64,000 nucleotides of DNA, taken from assembly GCA_036159995.1 (NCBI GenBank), contig JAYYEI010000006.1, positions 1 to 64,000 of the forward strand, written 5' to 3'. The DNA is from UBA8752 sp036159995. Its GTDB lineage: Bacteria; Bacteroidota; Bacteroidia; Flavobacteriales_D; Sanyastnellaceae. The notes beneath the pieces are model-generated. The model saw only the letters and a list, made by a program, of their open reading frames with translations, did not search any database and was not told the origin of the DNA. Below are positions 1-9,783 of the stretch, one piece after another; positions within the stretch are counted from its first letter, which is position 1, and each line of letters begins with the position of its first letter. Made by a program: the position numbers and the translations under genes.

Positions 1-3000
1 TTCCGTGGCGACAATGATGCCAGGCCCCGCGACGGCGATGTCTCCAGCTGACATGAGCTCATGGGTGAACTCCATGTCACACTCGTCGTTTTGACCTGGG
101 ACAGAGCAGGAGCCATCGTCGTCGGTGGCGTTCGGGTTGTAGTTGATGGAGCCGGCATTGGTGCAGCCGGCGATTTCGTCCGCGTCGCAGATGCCGTCGG
201 CGTCGGTGTCAGCGCAGGCCGTCTCGTCTCCGGTGATGACACAGACATTGTCGATGTAGAACTCCTGTCCGGCCACCGCCAACTCCTGGACGTTGCCTGT
301 GATGATCACCTCGCCGGCGATGAAGCCGATATAGGTGTTGTAGGCCACGAACACATTGGCGCCACCGAGGGCAGCTCCGCTCATGTTGTCGATGTCGTCC
401 ACGAGTGCCTGGCCGTTGATGCGCAGGTTCTCGAGGCCGCCGGAATCGATGAACTCGAACTTGACCTCCTCCACAGCGCCGACACCGGTCAGGTCGTAGA
501 CAGCGGAGAGGTTGTTCAGCCACAGCACCTGTCCGTCACCGGCTTCAGGTTGGGCGTTCATGATGTCGGCGGTGCCGAAGTTGGTGGATCCGTCGACGTA
601 GGTGATGTCCTCGAAGGAGAGGTCAATGCCGTCTTCGGAGGCCACGGTCACACCCGGACCCGGGATGGTGACCGGGCCGAAGGCCATTAGCTCGTGGGTG
701 AACTCCACATCGCAGCTGTCCACCTGGTCCGTGCCCCCGCCACAGTCCACGCTCACATACTGGCAGTAGGTGTCCGTGCAGTTCGGGTCATTGAAGTCCG
801 TGACGGTCACGCAGACGAGTTGGCCCGGTTGCGCGATGGGATGGGTGAAGTTGGGGCCCGCCGGCACCGGTATGCCGCCAATGGTCCAATCGAGAATGCC
901 CGGCGTGCCGATGTAGTTGAATTCGGCGATGCAGTTGCCGATGTCCATCGCAGCGAAGGCGGCCAGTGCGAAACACGGAATCTCGATGGTACAGTCGGGG
1001 ATGTCGATGTCGGGGAGGTCCGTCACGAGGACGGGGATGGTCTCCAGGACGAAGACACTGAGGCTGATCGACAGCGGGGTCAGGTTGGACCCAGACAGGA
1101 GGAATTGTCCCCCTCCGAGGTTCTGGACGCTGCCGGCCACATTGCCGTCTGCATCGATGAGGTTGATTCCGAGGGAGTCGACCTGGTCTTCCCAGATGCC
1201 GAGTTCGATGGTCAGCAGGGAATGGCATCCGTCGGCGTCGAGACTGGTGAGCTGGATGTCGAGTCCTTCCAGGAAGGTGGTGTCGTCCACCGTCGTGATG
1301 TCTGGAGCCACTGTGCCGGTCCCACCGCTGATGCAGAGGTCGTCGAGGAACAGCTCCTGGCCGCCCACGCTGAACTTGTCGACGTCGCCGATGAGGGTAA
1401 TCGTGCCTTCGAAAGCGTATCCCAGACCGGTGCCGGTGACCTCGACAAGGACGCCGCCGATGACGGCGCCGTGGAAGGCCGTCAGCCCCCCATATCCGTT
1501 GGGGCTGATGACAGCAGCCGAACCGTTGACCGACAGGTTTTCGAACCCGCCCTGGTCGCGGAAGGCGAGGCAGACCGTGTCCGTTTCAGCCATCACCGAC
1601 TGGACGTCGAATTCGGCCGAGAGGTTGTTGGTCCACAACACGTTCCCGAAGGGCGTGCTTTCGACGCCGAGGAAATTGAAGTAGGCGCCCGATGTGCCCT
1701 GCAGGAAGTCGATGGAGACGGGCACGCCGTCGCTGGTGACCGCGAGTCCGCCCGGCGCGACCGCCGTGGTCGCACCTGCCGTGATGTCGCCATAGCGCTC
1801 TCCGACCGTGAGCATCTCGAAGGAGGTGAAGACATCGCAGGTTGCATCGCAATCCGTTGGGTCATCCTGTGGATCGTCTGTGATCTGTCCATCGTACTTC
1901 ACGCAGATGTGGTCGACCGCGAACTGCTGTCCCCCGATTTCGAGCTTCTGCACGTTTCCGGTGAGGACCACGGTGCCCGTCTGGTATCCCGCATGGGCGG
2001 TCGTGGTCACGGCCATCGTGACGCCGGGCGCCACGTTGGTCACAATGGTCTCCAACTCGCCGGTGAGCAGGGTGTATCCGTTGACCTGGAGGTTCTCCAA
2101 ACCGGCACCATCGAAGAACTCGAAGCTGACCTCGGTGACGCCCGAGAAGGCGGAGAGGTCGTAGGCGGCCAGGATGTTGTTGGTCCAGAGGAAGTGGCCG
2201 GAGCCGAACGTGGGCATGGCGGCATCCACGACGGCCGTGCCGTAGGTCATGCCGAACCCGTCGAAGAACTGCTCGAACCCGAGGCTGATGGCGTTCTCCG
2301 TGGCGATGGTGGTGCCCGGTGCGCTGTAGGGCAGCACGCCGAGGGTCATCGGGTCATGCGAGAACAGGGCGTCGCAGAGCGTGTCCAGGGAGAACGGCGG
2401 CAGCGGGGGGATGATGATGCCCGGCACGTCCACAATCGTCTCGATGAGGCCCGGGGTGTTGGTGCCTGGGGGCAGGTCGACGAGGGTGAGGTTCCCGAGG
2501 GTGATCTGCAAGCCGGAGTTGTCATAGGCGCTGTAGCAGTCCGCGTCCCAGCTGAAAGTGTACGTGCCCGGGGCGAGAACGAGGGACTCGCTGACGGAGG
2601 TGGTGTCCGTCGGCATGGCGCCGCTCGCGACGACATTGCCCTGCAAGTTGGTGATGGACCAGGGGCCGGAGCCGTCTCCATATCCGTCGTAGTAGTCGAT
2701 CACCAGATCCTCGGCCGTCGCGCCTGAGTCGAACGGCTCCAGCGTAGCGCTGGTGAGGAGTTGGGTGCCCACATAGGTGAACGGCGTCCACTCACTCATG
2801 GGGAATTCGTCTTCCCCGCCGTCGTTGGGCGTCCATTCGCCCATGGGGTATTCCTCTTCTTCCTGGGCGAAGAGTGCCGCCGTGTTGAAGACCTCGACGG
2901 TCACCTCGGTGAGGTAGTGGTAATCCTCCAGGCAGACCTGCCCGGTTTCCGTGATCGGAATGGAGGTGTTGCCGTTCAAGGTGAAGGCGGCGGCACCGAG

Positions 3001-6000
3001 CACGCCGTTGTCGTAGTAGAATCCGTCCGGCACGTCCTGCAGAAGGTCGCAGTCGTCCGCGGAGGTGGGCGAGGTCGTCAGAATGTCGTCTCCGCCCGGG
3101 TCGGCGCTGCCAATTAAGGAGTTCGTGAAGTCCCACGTGTTGTATCCGATGCCCGGGAGGGTCGGATCGATGGGGATGAGGTCGGTGAAATTGACGTCCA
3201 GTCCATCCGGGTCATTGGATGAACCGGTCGGGGTGAACATGTCGCCTGGGATGAACATGTCACCGGGGATGTAGGTGTCACCGGGGATGTAGGCGGACAC
3301 CAGCTGGGCGTCGAGTTGGGCGCCGAGCATGATGGCATTGGGGCCGGCGGCTTGGGCGGCGGCCATCCAGTAGAGCGGCCCCGAGGTGTCGTCCGGGCAT
3401 TCGATGACCGGGTGCAGGATCGCCGACTCGAGCACGTACCCGCAATCAAACGCGGTCTGGTAGCTGCCGAGGGTGGTGTTGGATCCGAGATAGGTGGCGG
3501 CATCGGCGAAATCCTCTCCGTCCTGGAATTGGGACAGGAAGGCCACGGCATCGTCTCCTCCGGGGAACGCGGAATTGAAGGCCATGACCCGGGTGCTGGC
3601 TTCGATGGTGCCGGGCAGGTCCCCGGCTTCGATCGAGCAGGTCATTGGATTGAACCCAAGGCTCGGGGTGAGCGCGGCAATCCGGTCGAAGGGGAACGGC
3701 TCGAAGACGATGCAGCTCTCGCGGTCGCACGTCTCGTAGCAGGGATCGGCTCCCGAGGCGATGCCTCCGTCCTCGTAGATCTTCAGACAGGCCTCCTTGA
3801 ACAGGGTGAACCCAGAGAAGCACTTGATGAAGGACATGGGCATGTTGAGATTGATGGGCAGGGTGGTCCCATCGCTGAAACAGACCTCGGCATCATAGTC
3901 GGCCTCGTCGAGGTCAAACAGGGCCATGTCGAAGGTGATGGCCGCCCGCGTACCCGTCCAGCCACCCCAGCAGCCTTCGCCGCAGTAGAGCCACATGTCA
4001 AGCCCGAAGTTGGGCTCCTCCACGGTCAAGGTGATGGTCAGGCACTGGGTGTTGGTCGTTCCATCCGGACAGATGACCGTGGCGCACAGTTCAGCGGTGT
4101 AGGTGCCGTCCGCATAGGCGGCGGCGACATCCTCGACCGACCCGGTGATGGAGGGGCTCCATTGGCCGTCCGCCGCGGGCAGGGTCGAGCCATTGAGTGT
4201 CCAGGCGATGTCCGCACCGGGCACGGGGGTCACGCTTCCGATGAGGCCATACTCGATGGAGCAGAGGTCGTTCGTGACGGAGGTGAGGACCGCGCTGAGG
4301 TCGTTGTCCGGAGTGCAGTCGTCCCCACAGTCGGGGTTGATCGCCACAATCTGGGTGTAGTCGAGGCCCTGACAGTTCAGGGCGACTTCGACGAGGGTGA
4401 TGACGCCTTCGGGGTAGGCCCTGGTGAAGGACGGGTTGCCCGAGCCATCGGAGCCGTCGGCGACGCCGGTCTGCTCGATGACGCCGTCGATGTCCACGTC
4501 AAACGAGAGGTCCAGGTCGGCCATGGGGGTGGAGCCGGCATTGCCCACCGTGATGGTGTAGGTCGAGCAATTGACCGCCACGAGGCTGTAGGTCAGGTTG
4601 ACGTCGCAGGTGGCGTATTCATCGCACGGGGTGGGTGTGGTGCTCGGTGTACTCGTGTCCATGGGGATGGGGGCCCCGGTGAGGTTGATGTCCTCGATGA
4701 AGGGCGAGAAGGGCGCCACTGCGGGAAACTCGATGGTCATCGGGTGGGTAAATTCGATGCAGCCCAGGAGCCCGCCAAACACGTCCGTTCCGGCCGAATT
4801 CACGTGGATGATCGACGGGTCGAACACGGTGGGGATGTCGTGGGTCCGGCGGTGGCCGATCAGACCGTAGCCGAGGGCGGCCTCGCGCAGGTCCATCATT
4901 TCAGGGTGGAAGATGATGGGCTGCTGGCCTTGCTGGCTGTTGGCCGCATGGATTCCAAAGTCGTCGCCATAGTTGGTGCTGGGGCTGCCCGCGTAGATGG
5001 TGTGGTCGATGAGGTAGTCCGCGGTCACGGTGCCGGTGAGCTCCACGGCCATCAGGAAGGGCACCCGGTCCTTCTCGTCGGTATCCGGGTCACTGTCCAG
5101 GTATTCCGGGTCATTGACATAGCCGGCGATGATGACTTCGGTGTCGCTGGTGGCGTTGATTCTCCGGTACATCGAGTACCCCTTGAGGCTCGTTTCTGCG
5201 CCCGGGTTGGTGTAAGCGCCGTCCAGATGGAGTCCGCGGGCCTCCACCGCTGAGCCATCGATGTGGTAGTGCAGGGTGGTGAGGCCCCGATTCCGGACCC
5301 AGTTGACCGTCTGGACGAGGGAGAGCTGGTTCGGGTTGTTGGGGCCTGCAGCGTTGAGGACCGCGGCACAGGAGGCGACGGCGTGCCGCTGATTCTGGGC
5401 CACGATGGGCTCGTTGTCTCCTTCACCAGGGTACCAGTAGGGGGTCACTTTGGACCAGGCCTGGGTCCCATCGTACTCGACGAGGGCGGCCAGCGGGGCC
5501 TGATGGTAACCACTTGTCACGGGGTTGTCGTAGAAGGCGTTGGCCGATCCTGAGATGAAGTAGCCGATGCCCGGAACATCCAGCACGTGGGCCCCCATGT
5601 CGTAGTCCGCTCCATCGGGGTTGTTGGACGAGTCGATGGCGTGTGTCCAGTTCGGGGTGATCGACGTTTGGCTGGCGTCGGGCACATCAATTTCGACCAG
5701 CACCGCCACACGCTGCTCGTTGAGTTGGAGTCCTGACGTCCCGCCGAGCCAGCCGGTGAGGGCGAGTTTGTCGTTGCGGTAGACTCCGTGGATCAGGACG
5801 AGGCCCTTTTCGGACGCATTGGACCCGACATTCTCTTTGATTTCCGCCGTGGCCAGCACCGCGCCGGTGTTGAGGTCAAAGGTCATCACGATGCTCCGTG
5901 TGGCGCCGGTATTCACCAGGCTGGGATGGACGCCGATCAGGACGCCGGTGTCATTGCCGATGTCCATCACATGGGCGGCACGCCATCCGGTTTCCTGCGC

Positions 6001-6267
6001 ATAATCCTTCTCCCAGTCGATGTCGCCATTGGTCTTGACGCGGGAGATCCGCACCTGGGGCAGGCTGTTTTCGGTGGCTTCGTTGGAGATGGTGGAGGCG
6101 ACGAGCATGTGCTCCGAGCCATCCTGAATCTCCGTGGTGGAGGAGTACACGACGTTGTTGGGCTCGACCAGCACATCGTGCAGTTGAGCTTGGGTCGGAC
6201 TGGCCATCAGCAGGGTCAGGGCGATGGAAATGACCGCAGGAAGAGCATTCAAGTGACGGAAATTCAT
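1..6267 (-). CDS. Giant secreted multi-repeat surface protein, N-terminal 2089 residues (3' end outside window)
   Basis: One uninterrupted minus-strand frame runs from an ATG at 6267 to the window edge, in phase at base 1. It opens with a signal peptide (MNFRHLNALPAV then a hydrophobic stretch ending near SPTQA). Residues of about 25-450 look like a beta-rich propeller-type region. Later come short repeats (YIPGDT/YIPGDM/FIPGDM around 3237-3297; EWTP repeats around 2773-2860). Four tandem copies of an unassigned domain of about 165 residues start near 2376, 1842, 716 and 90; each starts with CD and the first three, seen complete, end with GGQ(E/Q)F-type sequence plus an acidic (V/L)C(V/I) end. 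A TSP3-like DTDADGICDADE and a GCT...NYN...DDGSC module lie near 105-225. This is typical of Bacteroidota proteins exported by T9SS, but the C-terminal sorting domain would lie outside the window. Function unknown; adhesion or matrix role is inference. Confidence 0.85.
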   Translation of the reverse strand, partial: MNFRHLNALPAVISIALTLLMASPTQAQLHDVLVEPNNVVYSSTTEIQDGSEHMLVASTISNEATENSLPQVRISRVKTNGDIDWEKDYAQETGWRAAHVMDIGNDTGVLIGVHPSLVNTGATRSIVMTFDLNTGAVLATAEIKENVGSNASEKGLVLIHGVYRNDKLALTGWLGGTSGLQLNEQRVAVLVEIDVPDASQTSITPNWTHAIDSSNNPDGADYDMGAHVLDVPGIGYFISGSANAFYDNPVTSGYHQAPLAALVEYDGTQAWSKVTPYWYPGEGDNEPIVAQNQRHAVASCAAVLNAAGPNNPNQLSLVQTVNWVRNRGLTTLHYHIDGSAVEARGLHLDGAYTNPGAETSLKGYSMYRRINATSDTEVIIAGYVNDPEYLDSDPDTDEKDRVPFLMAVELTGTVTADYLIDHTIYAGSPSTNYGDDFGIHAANSQQGQQPIIFHPEMMDLREAALGYGLIGHRRTHDIPTVFDPSIIHVNSAGTDVFGGLLGCIEFTHPMTIEFPAVAPFSPFIEDINLTGAPIPMDTSTPSTTPTPCDEYATCDVNLTYSLVAVNCSTYTITVGNAGSTPMADLDLSFDVDIDGVIEQTGVADGSDGSGNPSFTRAYPEGVITLVEVALNCQGLDYTQIVAINPDCGDDCTPDNDLSAVLTSVTNDLCSIEYGLIGSVTPVPGADIAWTLNGSTLPAADGQWSPSITGSVEDVAAAYADGTYTAELCATVICPDGTTNTQCLTITLTVEEPNFGLDMWLYCGEGCWGGWTGTRAAITFDMALFDLDEADYDAEVCFSDGTTLPINLNMPMSFIKCFSGFTLFKEACLKIYEDGGIASGADPCYETCDRESCIVFEPFPFDRIAALTPSLGFNPMTCSIEAGDLPGTIEASTRVMAFNSAFPGGDDAVAFLSQFQDGEDFADAATYLGSNTTLGSYQTAFDCGYVLESAILHPVIECPDDTSGPLYWMAAAQAAGPNAIMLGAQLDAQLVSAYIPGDTYIPGDMFIPGDMFTPTGSSNDPDGLDVNFTDLIPIDPTLPGIGYNTWDFTNSLIGSADPGGDDILTTSPTSADDCDLLQDVPDGFYYDNGVLGAAAFTLNGNTSIPITETGQVCLEDYHYLTEVTVEVFNTAALFAQEEEEYPMGEWTPNDGGEDEFPMSEWTPFTYVGTQLLTSATLEPFDSGATAEDLVIDYYDGYGDGSGPWSITNLQGNVVASGAMPTDTTSVSESLVLAPGTYTFSWDADCYSAYDNSGLQITLGNLTLVDLPPGTNTPGLIETIVDVPGIIIPPLPPFSLDTLCDALFSHDPMTLGVLPYSAPGTTIATENAISLGFEQFFDGFGMTYGTAVVDAAMPTFGSGHFLWTNNILAAYDLSAFSGVTEVSFEFFDGAGLENLQVNGYTLLTGELETIVTNVAPGVTMAVTTTAHAGYQTGTVVLTGNVQKLEIGGQQFAVDHICVKYDGQITDDPQDDPTDCDATCDVFTSFEMLTVGERYGDITAGATTAVAPGGLAVTSDGVPVSIDFLQGTSGAYFNFLGVESTPFGNVLWTNNLSAEFDVQSVMAETDTVCLAFRDQGGFENLSVNGSAAVISPNGYGGLTAFHGAVIGGVLVEVTGTGLGYAFEGTITLIGDVDKFSVGGQELFLDDLCISGGTGTVAPDITTVDDTTFLEGLDIQLTSLDADGCHSLLTIELGIWEDQVDSLGINLIDADGNVAGSVQNLGGGQFLLSGSNLTPLSISLSVFVLETIPVLVTDLPDIDIPDCTIEIPCFALAAFAAMDIGNCIAEFNYIGTPGILDWTIGGIPVPAGPNFTHPIAQPGQLVCVTVTDFNDPNCTDTYCQYVSVDCGGGTDQVDSCDVEFTHELMAFGPVTIPGPGVTVASEDGIDLSFEDITYVDGSTNFGTADIMNAQPEAGDGQVLWLNNLSAVYDLTGVGAVEEVKFEFIDSGGLENLRINGQALVDDIDNMSGAALGGANVFVAYNTYIGFIAGEVIITGNVQELAVAGQEFYIDNVCVITGDETACADTDADGICDADEIAGCTNAGSINYNPNATDDDGSCSVPGQNDECDMEFTHELMSAGDIAVAGPGIIVATE

Positions 6268-6294
6268 GGTGTTAAGGCTATGGCTCCCCTTCAA

Positions 6295-6312
6295 GGTAGG
6301 CGTAATCCTACC
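6295..6312. other. Hairpin in the 5' leader of the giant secreted protein gene
   Basis: GGTAGG and CCTACC flank a six-base loop, 28 bases upstream of the ATG at 6267. On the plus strand it is followed by an eight-T run at 6321-6328, but no plus-strand gene precedes it. It may be an mRNA leader structure; function unknown. The rest of the 6268-6553 gap shows nothing else I can name. Confidence 0.4.
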
Positions 6313-6553
6313 CGGCCGTGTTTTTTTTCGTCCAGTGGGGATAATCACGGACCGCATCCGTTTTAATCCATTGATAATGAGGCTTGAAGACGTCTTTTTG
6401 AGGCCGCACGGTGCGGGGCAGTGGAGGCAAGGAGTGTTCATGGCGATTCGGGATTAGGGAGACCAGAGGCAAACACACCCAATGTGTAGGAATGGGCCGA
6501 CGGAGCCGCTGACAATCGTCAGGCCTCGGGCTGTCATCCCTCAGTGAGCGGGA

Positions 6554-7915
6554 TCAGAAGAGGAGCGTCAGCAGGACGCAGGTGGCCGCGCCGGCGGCCA
6601 TGAACCGCAAGGTGTAAGGCAGGATGTCCTTCGCCGCGAGACCGGTGATGCCGAGGAGCGGCAGGGCCCAGAACGGCTGGAGCATGTTGGTCAGCTCGTC
6701 GCCATACGCCATGGCGAGGACGGTGCGGTCGAGGGGGACGCCGAGGTCCAGCGCGGCGCGGAGGAGCAGCGGTCCCTGGACGGCCCACTGGCCACCGCCG
6801 GAGGGCACGAAGACGTTGACGATGCCCGCTGAGAGCAGGGTCCACAGCTCAAATGTGGCGGGGGTGGAGAGGCGGACCATCGCCATGGAGAGGGCCTCCA
6901 CGAGGCCGGTACCGCTCATGATGCCCATGATGCCGAAGTAGAGCGGGAATTGGATGAGGATGCCGGAGGTACCCCCGATCGCGGCGTCGATGGAGGCGAG
7001 GAAGCGCTTCAGGCTGCCGTGAAGGAGGAAGGCGAGGCCGAGCAGGGTCTGGTTGGTCCAGTCGGGGTCGATGAAGCCGAGGCGGGCCGCATCGGGGTGG
7101 GTGGCGGCGGACCGCACGGCGAGGGCCAGCAGGATTGTGCCGAAGAGGGCGGGGAGGACGCGGAGGAGGGGGGCGATGCGCTCCTGGGTGGCCGGGGCGA
7201 CGGGTGGTGGAAGGGCCGGACCGGTCGCGGACTGGCGGTCGAGGCGGCGGCCTAGGAAGGCGGCTGTGCCGGCCACTGCGGCGATGAGGGCAGCGGTGGT
7301 CAAGAGGTTCTGGGCGGAGAAGACGGTGAGGCCGAGCGGCAGTGTGGCTGGTAGCAAGACGGGGTCGATGCCCGCGATGGCGGCCAGGTCGGCCAGGTGG
7401 CCCGCCTCGGCCACCTTGATGGGGGCGGAGCCGCTCAGTCCACCATGCCACACCATGAGTCCGCTGTAGCCGGCCGCGCCGATGAGGCCGTAGTGCAGGG
7501 GCAGGCCCCGCTCGGTGGCCCGCTCGCCCACCTTCCGGGCCAAGACGGCCCCGACGATGAGGCCGAGGCCCCAATTGATCCAGCCGGCCACGCAGGCCAC
7601 CACGGTCACCACGGCGGCGGCCCGGGCATTGGTGGTGCCGGCGAGGTTGACGGCGCGCTGCACGCCGCGGTCGACGGCCGGGCTCAGCGCCAGGGCATGG
7701 CCCAGCACGAGCATGAAGGCCGCCTGAAACGCGAAGACGAGCAGGGGGCGGTTCCACAAACCGTCCCGCCAAGACATGGCGACCGTCTCGACATCGGCCC
7801 CCACAACGCACGCCGCCACCGCCGTGACGGCCGTGAGACCGAGGGCGATGGCGAGCGGAGAGGGGACCCAAGCAAACCGGTCCCTTTGGGGTGCGCTGTC
7901 GGAAGCCGCGCTCAT
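6554..7915 (-). CDS. atoE: Short-chain fatty acid transporter (AtoE/TIGR00366-like)
   Basis: A 453-residue integral membrane protein resembling the AtoE short-chain fatty-acid transporter family, thought to import substrates such as acetoacetate or butyrate. Repeated hydrophobic segments run through the whole length, with family-like stretches such as WINWGLGLIVGA, YGLIGAAGYSGLMVWHGGLSGSAP and the C-terminal VFVPSGGGQWAVQGP. The frame is open further upstream, but the extra residues are low-complexity Pro/Arg and overlap the next gene, so MSAASDSAPQ at 7915 is chosen. It follows the DUF3127 gene by 13 bases on the same strand and may be co-transcribed. Family assignment is from recalled sequence character; substrate is not shown by the sequence. 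Confidence 0.8.
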   Translation of the reverse strand: MSAASDSAPQRDRFAWVPSPLAIALGLTAVTAVAACVVGADVETVAMSWRDGLWNRPLLVFAFQAAFMLVLGHALALSPAVDRGVQRAVNLAGTTNARAAAVVTVVACVAGWINWGLGLIVGAVLARKVGERATERGLPLHYGLIGAAGYSGLMVWHGGLSGSAPIKVAEAGHLADLAAIAGIDPVLLPATLPLGLTVFSAQNLLTTAALIAAVAGTAAFLGRRLDRQSATGPALPPPVAPATQERIAPLLRVLPALFGTILLALAVRSAATHPDAARLGFIDPDWTNQTLLGLAFLLHGSLKRFLASIDAAIGGTSGILIQFPLYFGIMGIMSGTGLVEALSMAMVRLSTPATFELWTLLSAGIVNVFVPSGGGQWAVQGPLLLRAALDLGVPLDRTVLAMAYGDELTNMLQPFWALPLLGITGLAAKDILPYTLRFMAAGAATCVLLTLLF

Positions 7916-7928
7916 GCGGGGTTCCGAA

Positions 7929-8333
7929 TCAGAAGGGCAGGTCGTCGCTGTCCGCAGCCGGAGCGGCGGGCTGGGCAAACGGCTGCTGGGCCGGCGGGAC
8001 GGGCGTTCCGGCGGTCGCGGCGGCGGGCTCGGCCGCACCACCGGTGGGGGCGCCGGCGCCTTCGGCGTCCATCTTCTCGATGCGCCAGGCGTTCAGGTCG
8101 ACGTAGTAGCGGTCGTTGTACTCGCGGCCCTTGACGTCAAATTTGACGTTGACACGGTCGCCTTCGGTGATGCCGTTCAATTGGTCCGACTTCTCCTTCA
8201 GGGCGGAGAACTTCACGTCGGAGGGGTACTGCTCTGCAGTGGTGATGACGAACTCGCGCTTGTAGAACTCGCTCGTCTCGGACTTCCAAACGTCGTACAG
8301 ACGCTTGACGGTCCCTTTCATCTCATAACTCAT
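7929..8333 (-). CDS. DUF3127 domain protein (SSB-like fold candidate)
   Basis: A 134-residue soluble protein. Residues 1-85 form a compact beta-rich domain starting MSYEMKGTVKRLYD with the WKSETSEFYKREFVI and VNVKFDVKGREY blocks typical of DUF3127, a Bacteroidota family often annotated as putative single-strand-binding-like. The tail, from about residue 90, is Ala/Pro/Gly-rich and ends in the acidic DSDDLPF, which closely resembles the C-terminal DDxPF tip through which bacterial SSB recruits partners. The upstream part of the frame crosses into non-coding sequence, so the ATG at 8333 is used. The SSB-like tail is seen directly; a DNA-binding role is inference. Confidence 0.85.
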   Translation of the reverse strand: MSYEMKGTVKRLYDVWKSETSEFYKREFVITTAEQYPSDVKFSALKEKSDQLNGITEGDRVNVKFDVKGREYNDRYYVDLNAWRIEKMDAEGAGAPTGGAAEPAAATAGTPVPPAQQPFAQPAAPAADSDDLPF

Positions 8334-8358
8334 ACAGCGAATATCGCCCGCCCGTCCG

Positions 8359-9276
8359 TCAACCGGGATTGTACGCGAGCAAGGTCTTCCACGCCCCATC
8401 CACATCGCCCTGTTCAAGGCGCTGCCTCGCCTCGGCGAAGAGGGCGGCCTCGAGGGCCGTCGGGTCATCCTCGTGCTCCATGAAGAGGTCGGACAACTCG
8501 ATCAGCTTGTGCTCATTGACCTCCGTCTCGTCGGGGATCTCCCGGGCCGCTCCGAGCCGCGCGGATTCATTGAGACTCAGCCGCCCCGTGTCCCGCACCT
8601 CCTCTGGCAAGGCGTCCACACCGACGCCCAGACCGGCTCCGGTGGGCTTTGGAATCTCGAAGAGGGCCTCGCCGGAGGCCCGGACGTAAAAGTTGCCGCC
8701 ACACCGTCCCACCAGGTCGATGGCGTGGGCATCGGGCTTGCCGTCCGCGCCGAGCACATCCGCGGCAATGTGGACCCGCTTCACCTTGCAGACCAACGTG
8801 TGTCCAGCCCCCGGACCGTCACCGAGTTCGAGGATTTGCGACACCGCACATTCGAAGGCGACCGGCGCCTCGCCCACGCGGGCTGGCCCGACGGTGTCAG
8901 AATCGACAGGGGTGAACCCGGCTTTTGCGAACTCGTCGACGTCGGCCGGATAGTCGCTGCTGGAGAGGGAGGTGCCTTCCACCATGGCGTGATCCACCAG
9001 ATTGATCACGATTTCCCCCGTAGCCCGGGCGTTGGCCAGCGTGTCTTTCACGGTGCCATCTCGTCCGCGCAGGGTGGGGCCGACCATGAGCATGGGTGGG
9101 TCGATGGAGAAGACGTTGAAATAGCTGAATGGAGCCAAGTTGCGGCGTCCTTCGGCATCGACGGTGCTGGCGAGCGCGATTGGCCGCGGGGCAACCGTCC
9201 CGACCAGCAGACCGTAGCGGTCCCGCACAGGCAGGGCTCCGGGGTCGTGGGCCTGCGTCTTGCGGATGCGGCTCAT
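8359..9276 (-). CDS. Flavin reductase family protein (FMN-binding split barrel)
   Basis: A 305-residue protein of the DIM6/NTAB flavin-reductase family, predicted to bind FMN. The N-terminal two thirds carries the family pattern: LVGTVAPRPIALASTVDAEG, then NLAPFSYFNVFSIDPPMLMVGP and the LANARATGEIVINLV block. The last hundred residues are an acidic helical extension (SLNESARLGAAREIPDETEVNE...) common in Bacteroidota members. Its ATG overlaps the purE stop codon (ATGA at 9273-9276), so the two are probably translationally coupled. The physiological substrate is unknown; linkage to purE is not obviously metabolic. Confidence 0.88.
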   Translation of the reverse strand: MSRIRKTQAHDPGALPVRDRYGLLVGTVAPRPIALASTVDAEGRRNLAPFSYFNVFSIDPPMLMVGPTLRGRDGTVKDTLANARATGEIVINLVDHAMVEGTSLSSSDYPADVDEFAKAGFTPVDSDTVGPARVGEAPVAFECAVSQILELGDGPGAGHTLVCKVKRVHIAADVLGADGKPDAHAIDLVGRCGGNFYVRASGEALFEIPKPTGAGLGVGVDALPEEVRDTGRLSLNESARLGAAREIPDETEVNEHKLIELSDLFMEHEDDPTALEAALFAEARQRLEQGDVDGAWKTLLAYNPG

Positions 9277-9779
9277 CGGCGGGCGATGGATTCTCCTTCG
9301 GATTCAACGTCGCCGACGGTGCCCATGACCTTGTCGCGAAGGCTGCCGGCGTAGGCGTCCATGCGGGCGGCCAGCTCAGGGTCGGCCGACGACAGGATGC
9401 GCGCGGCAAGCAGGCCGGCATTGCGTCCGCCGTCCAGTGCGACCGTGGCCACCGGGATGCCGGAGGGCATCTGAAGAATGCTGAGAATGCTGTCCCAGCC
9501 GTCAATGCTGTTGGAGCTCTTGACCGGAACGCCGACGACGGGAAGGCTGGTGAGGCTGGCCACCATGCCGGGCAGGTGGGCGGCCCCGCCGGCTCCGGCG
9601 ACAATCACGCCGAGCCCCCGGTCACGGGCGGTGCGGGCATACTCGACCATGCGGTCAGGCGTGCGGTGTGCACTCACCACCGTCATCTCGTGTTCAACGC
9701 CGAGTTCAGTCAGGATTTCTGCGGCTTGCCGCATGACGGGCAGGTCGCTCTTGCTGCCCATGATGATGCCCACTCTCAT
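9273..9779 (-). CDS. purE: N5-carboxyaminoimidazole ribonucleotide mutase
   Basis: A 168-residue class I PurE that converts N5-CAIR to CAIR in de novo purine synthesis. The GSKSD phosphate-binding motif is at residues 8-12, followed by VVSAHRTPDR with the catalytic His, GAGGAAHLPG and GVPVKSS, all in normal order. Length is that of the family. A TATCTTTG promoter box lies only four bases (CCCC) before the ATG, so the mRNA is probably leaderless. It is followed by an overlapping flavin reductase gene. Confidence 0.97.
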   Translation of the reverse strand: MRVGIIMGSKSDLPVMRQAAEILTELGVEHEMTVVSAHRTPDRMVEYARTARDRGLGVIVAGAGGAAHLPGMVASLTSLPVVGVPVKSSNSIDGWDSILSILQMPSGIPVATVALDGGRNAGLLAARILSSADPELAARMDAYAGSLRDKVMGTVGDVESEGESIARR

Positions 9780-9783
9780 GGGG

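Noticed and set aside
3237..3297. Short direct repeats as a possible CRISPR or minisatellite
   Set aside because: They are in-frame 18-base units encoding YIPGD(T/M) within the surface protein, with no spacers.
694..5253. Long plus-strand open frames (e.g. 694-2727 and 3316-5253) opposite the giant surface gene
   Set aside because: They are antisense shadows of a continuous minus-strand coding frame; composition is Gly/Asp/His-rich without domains.
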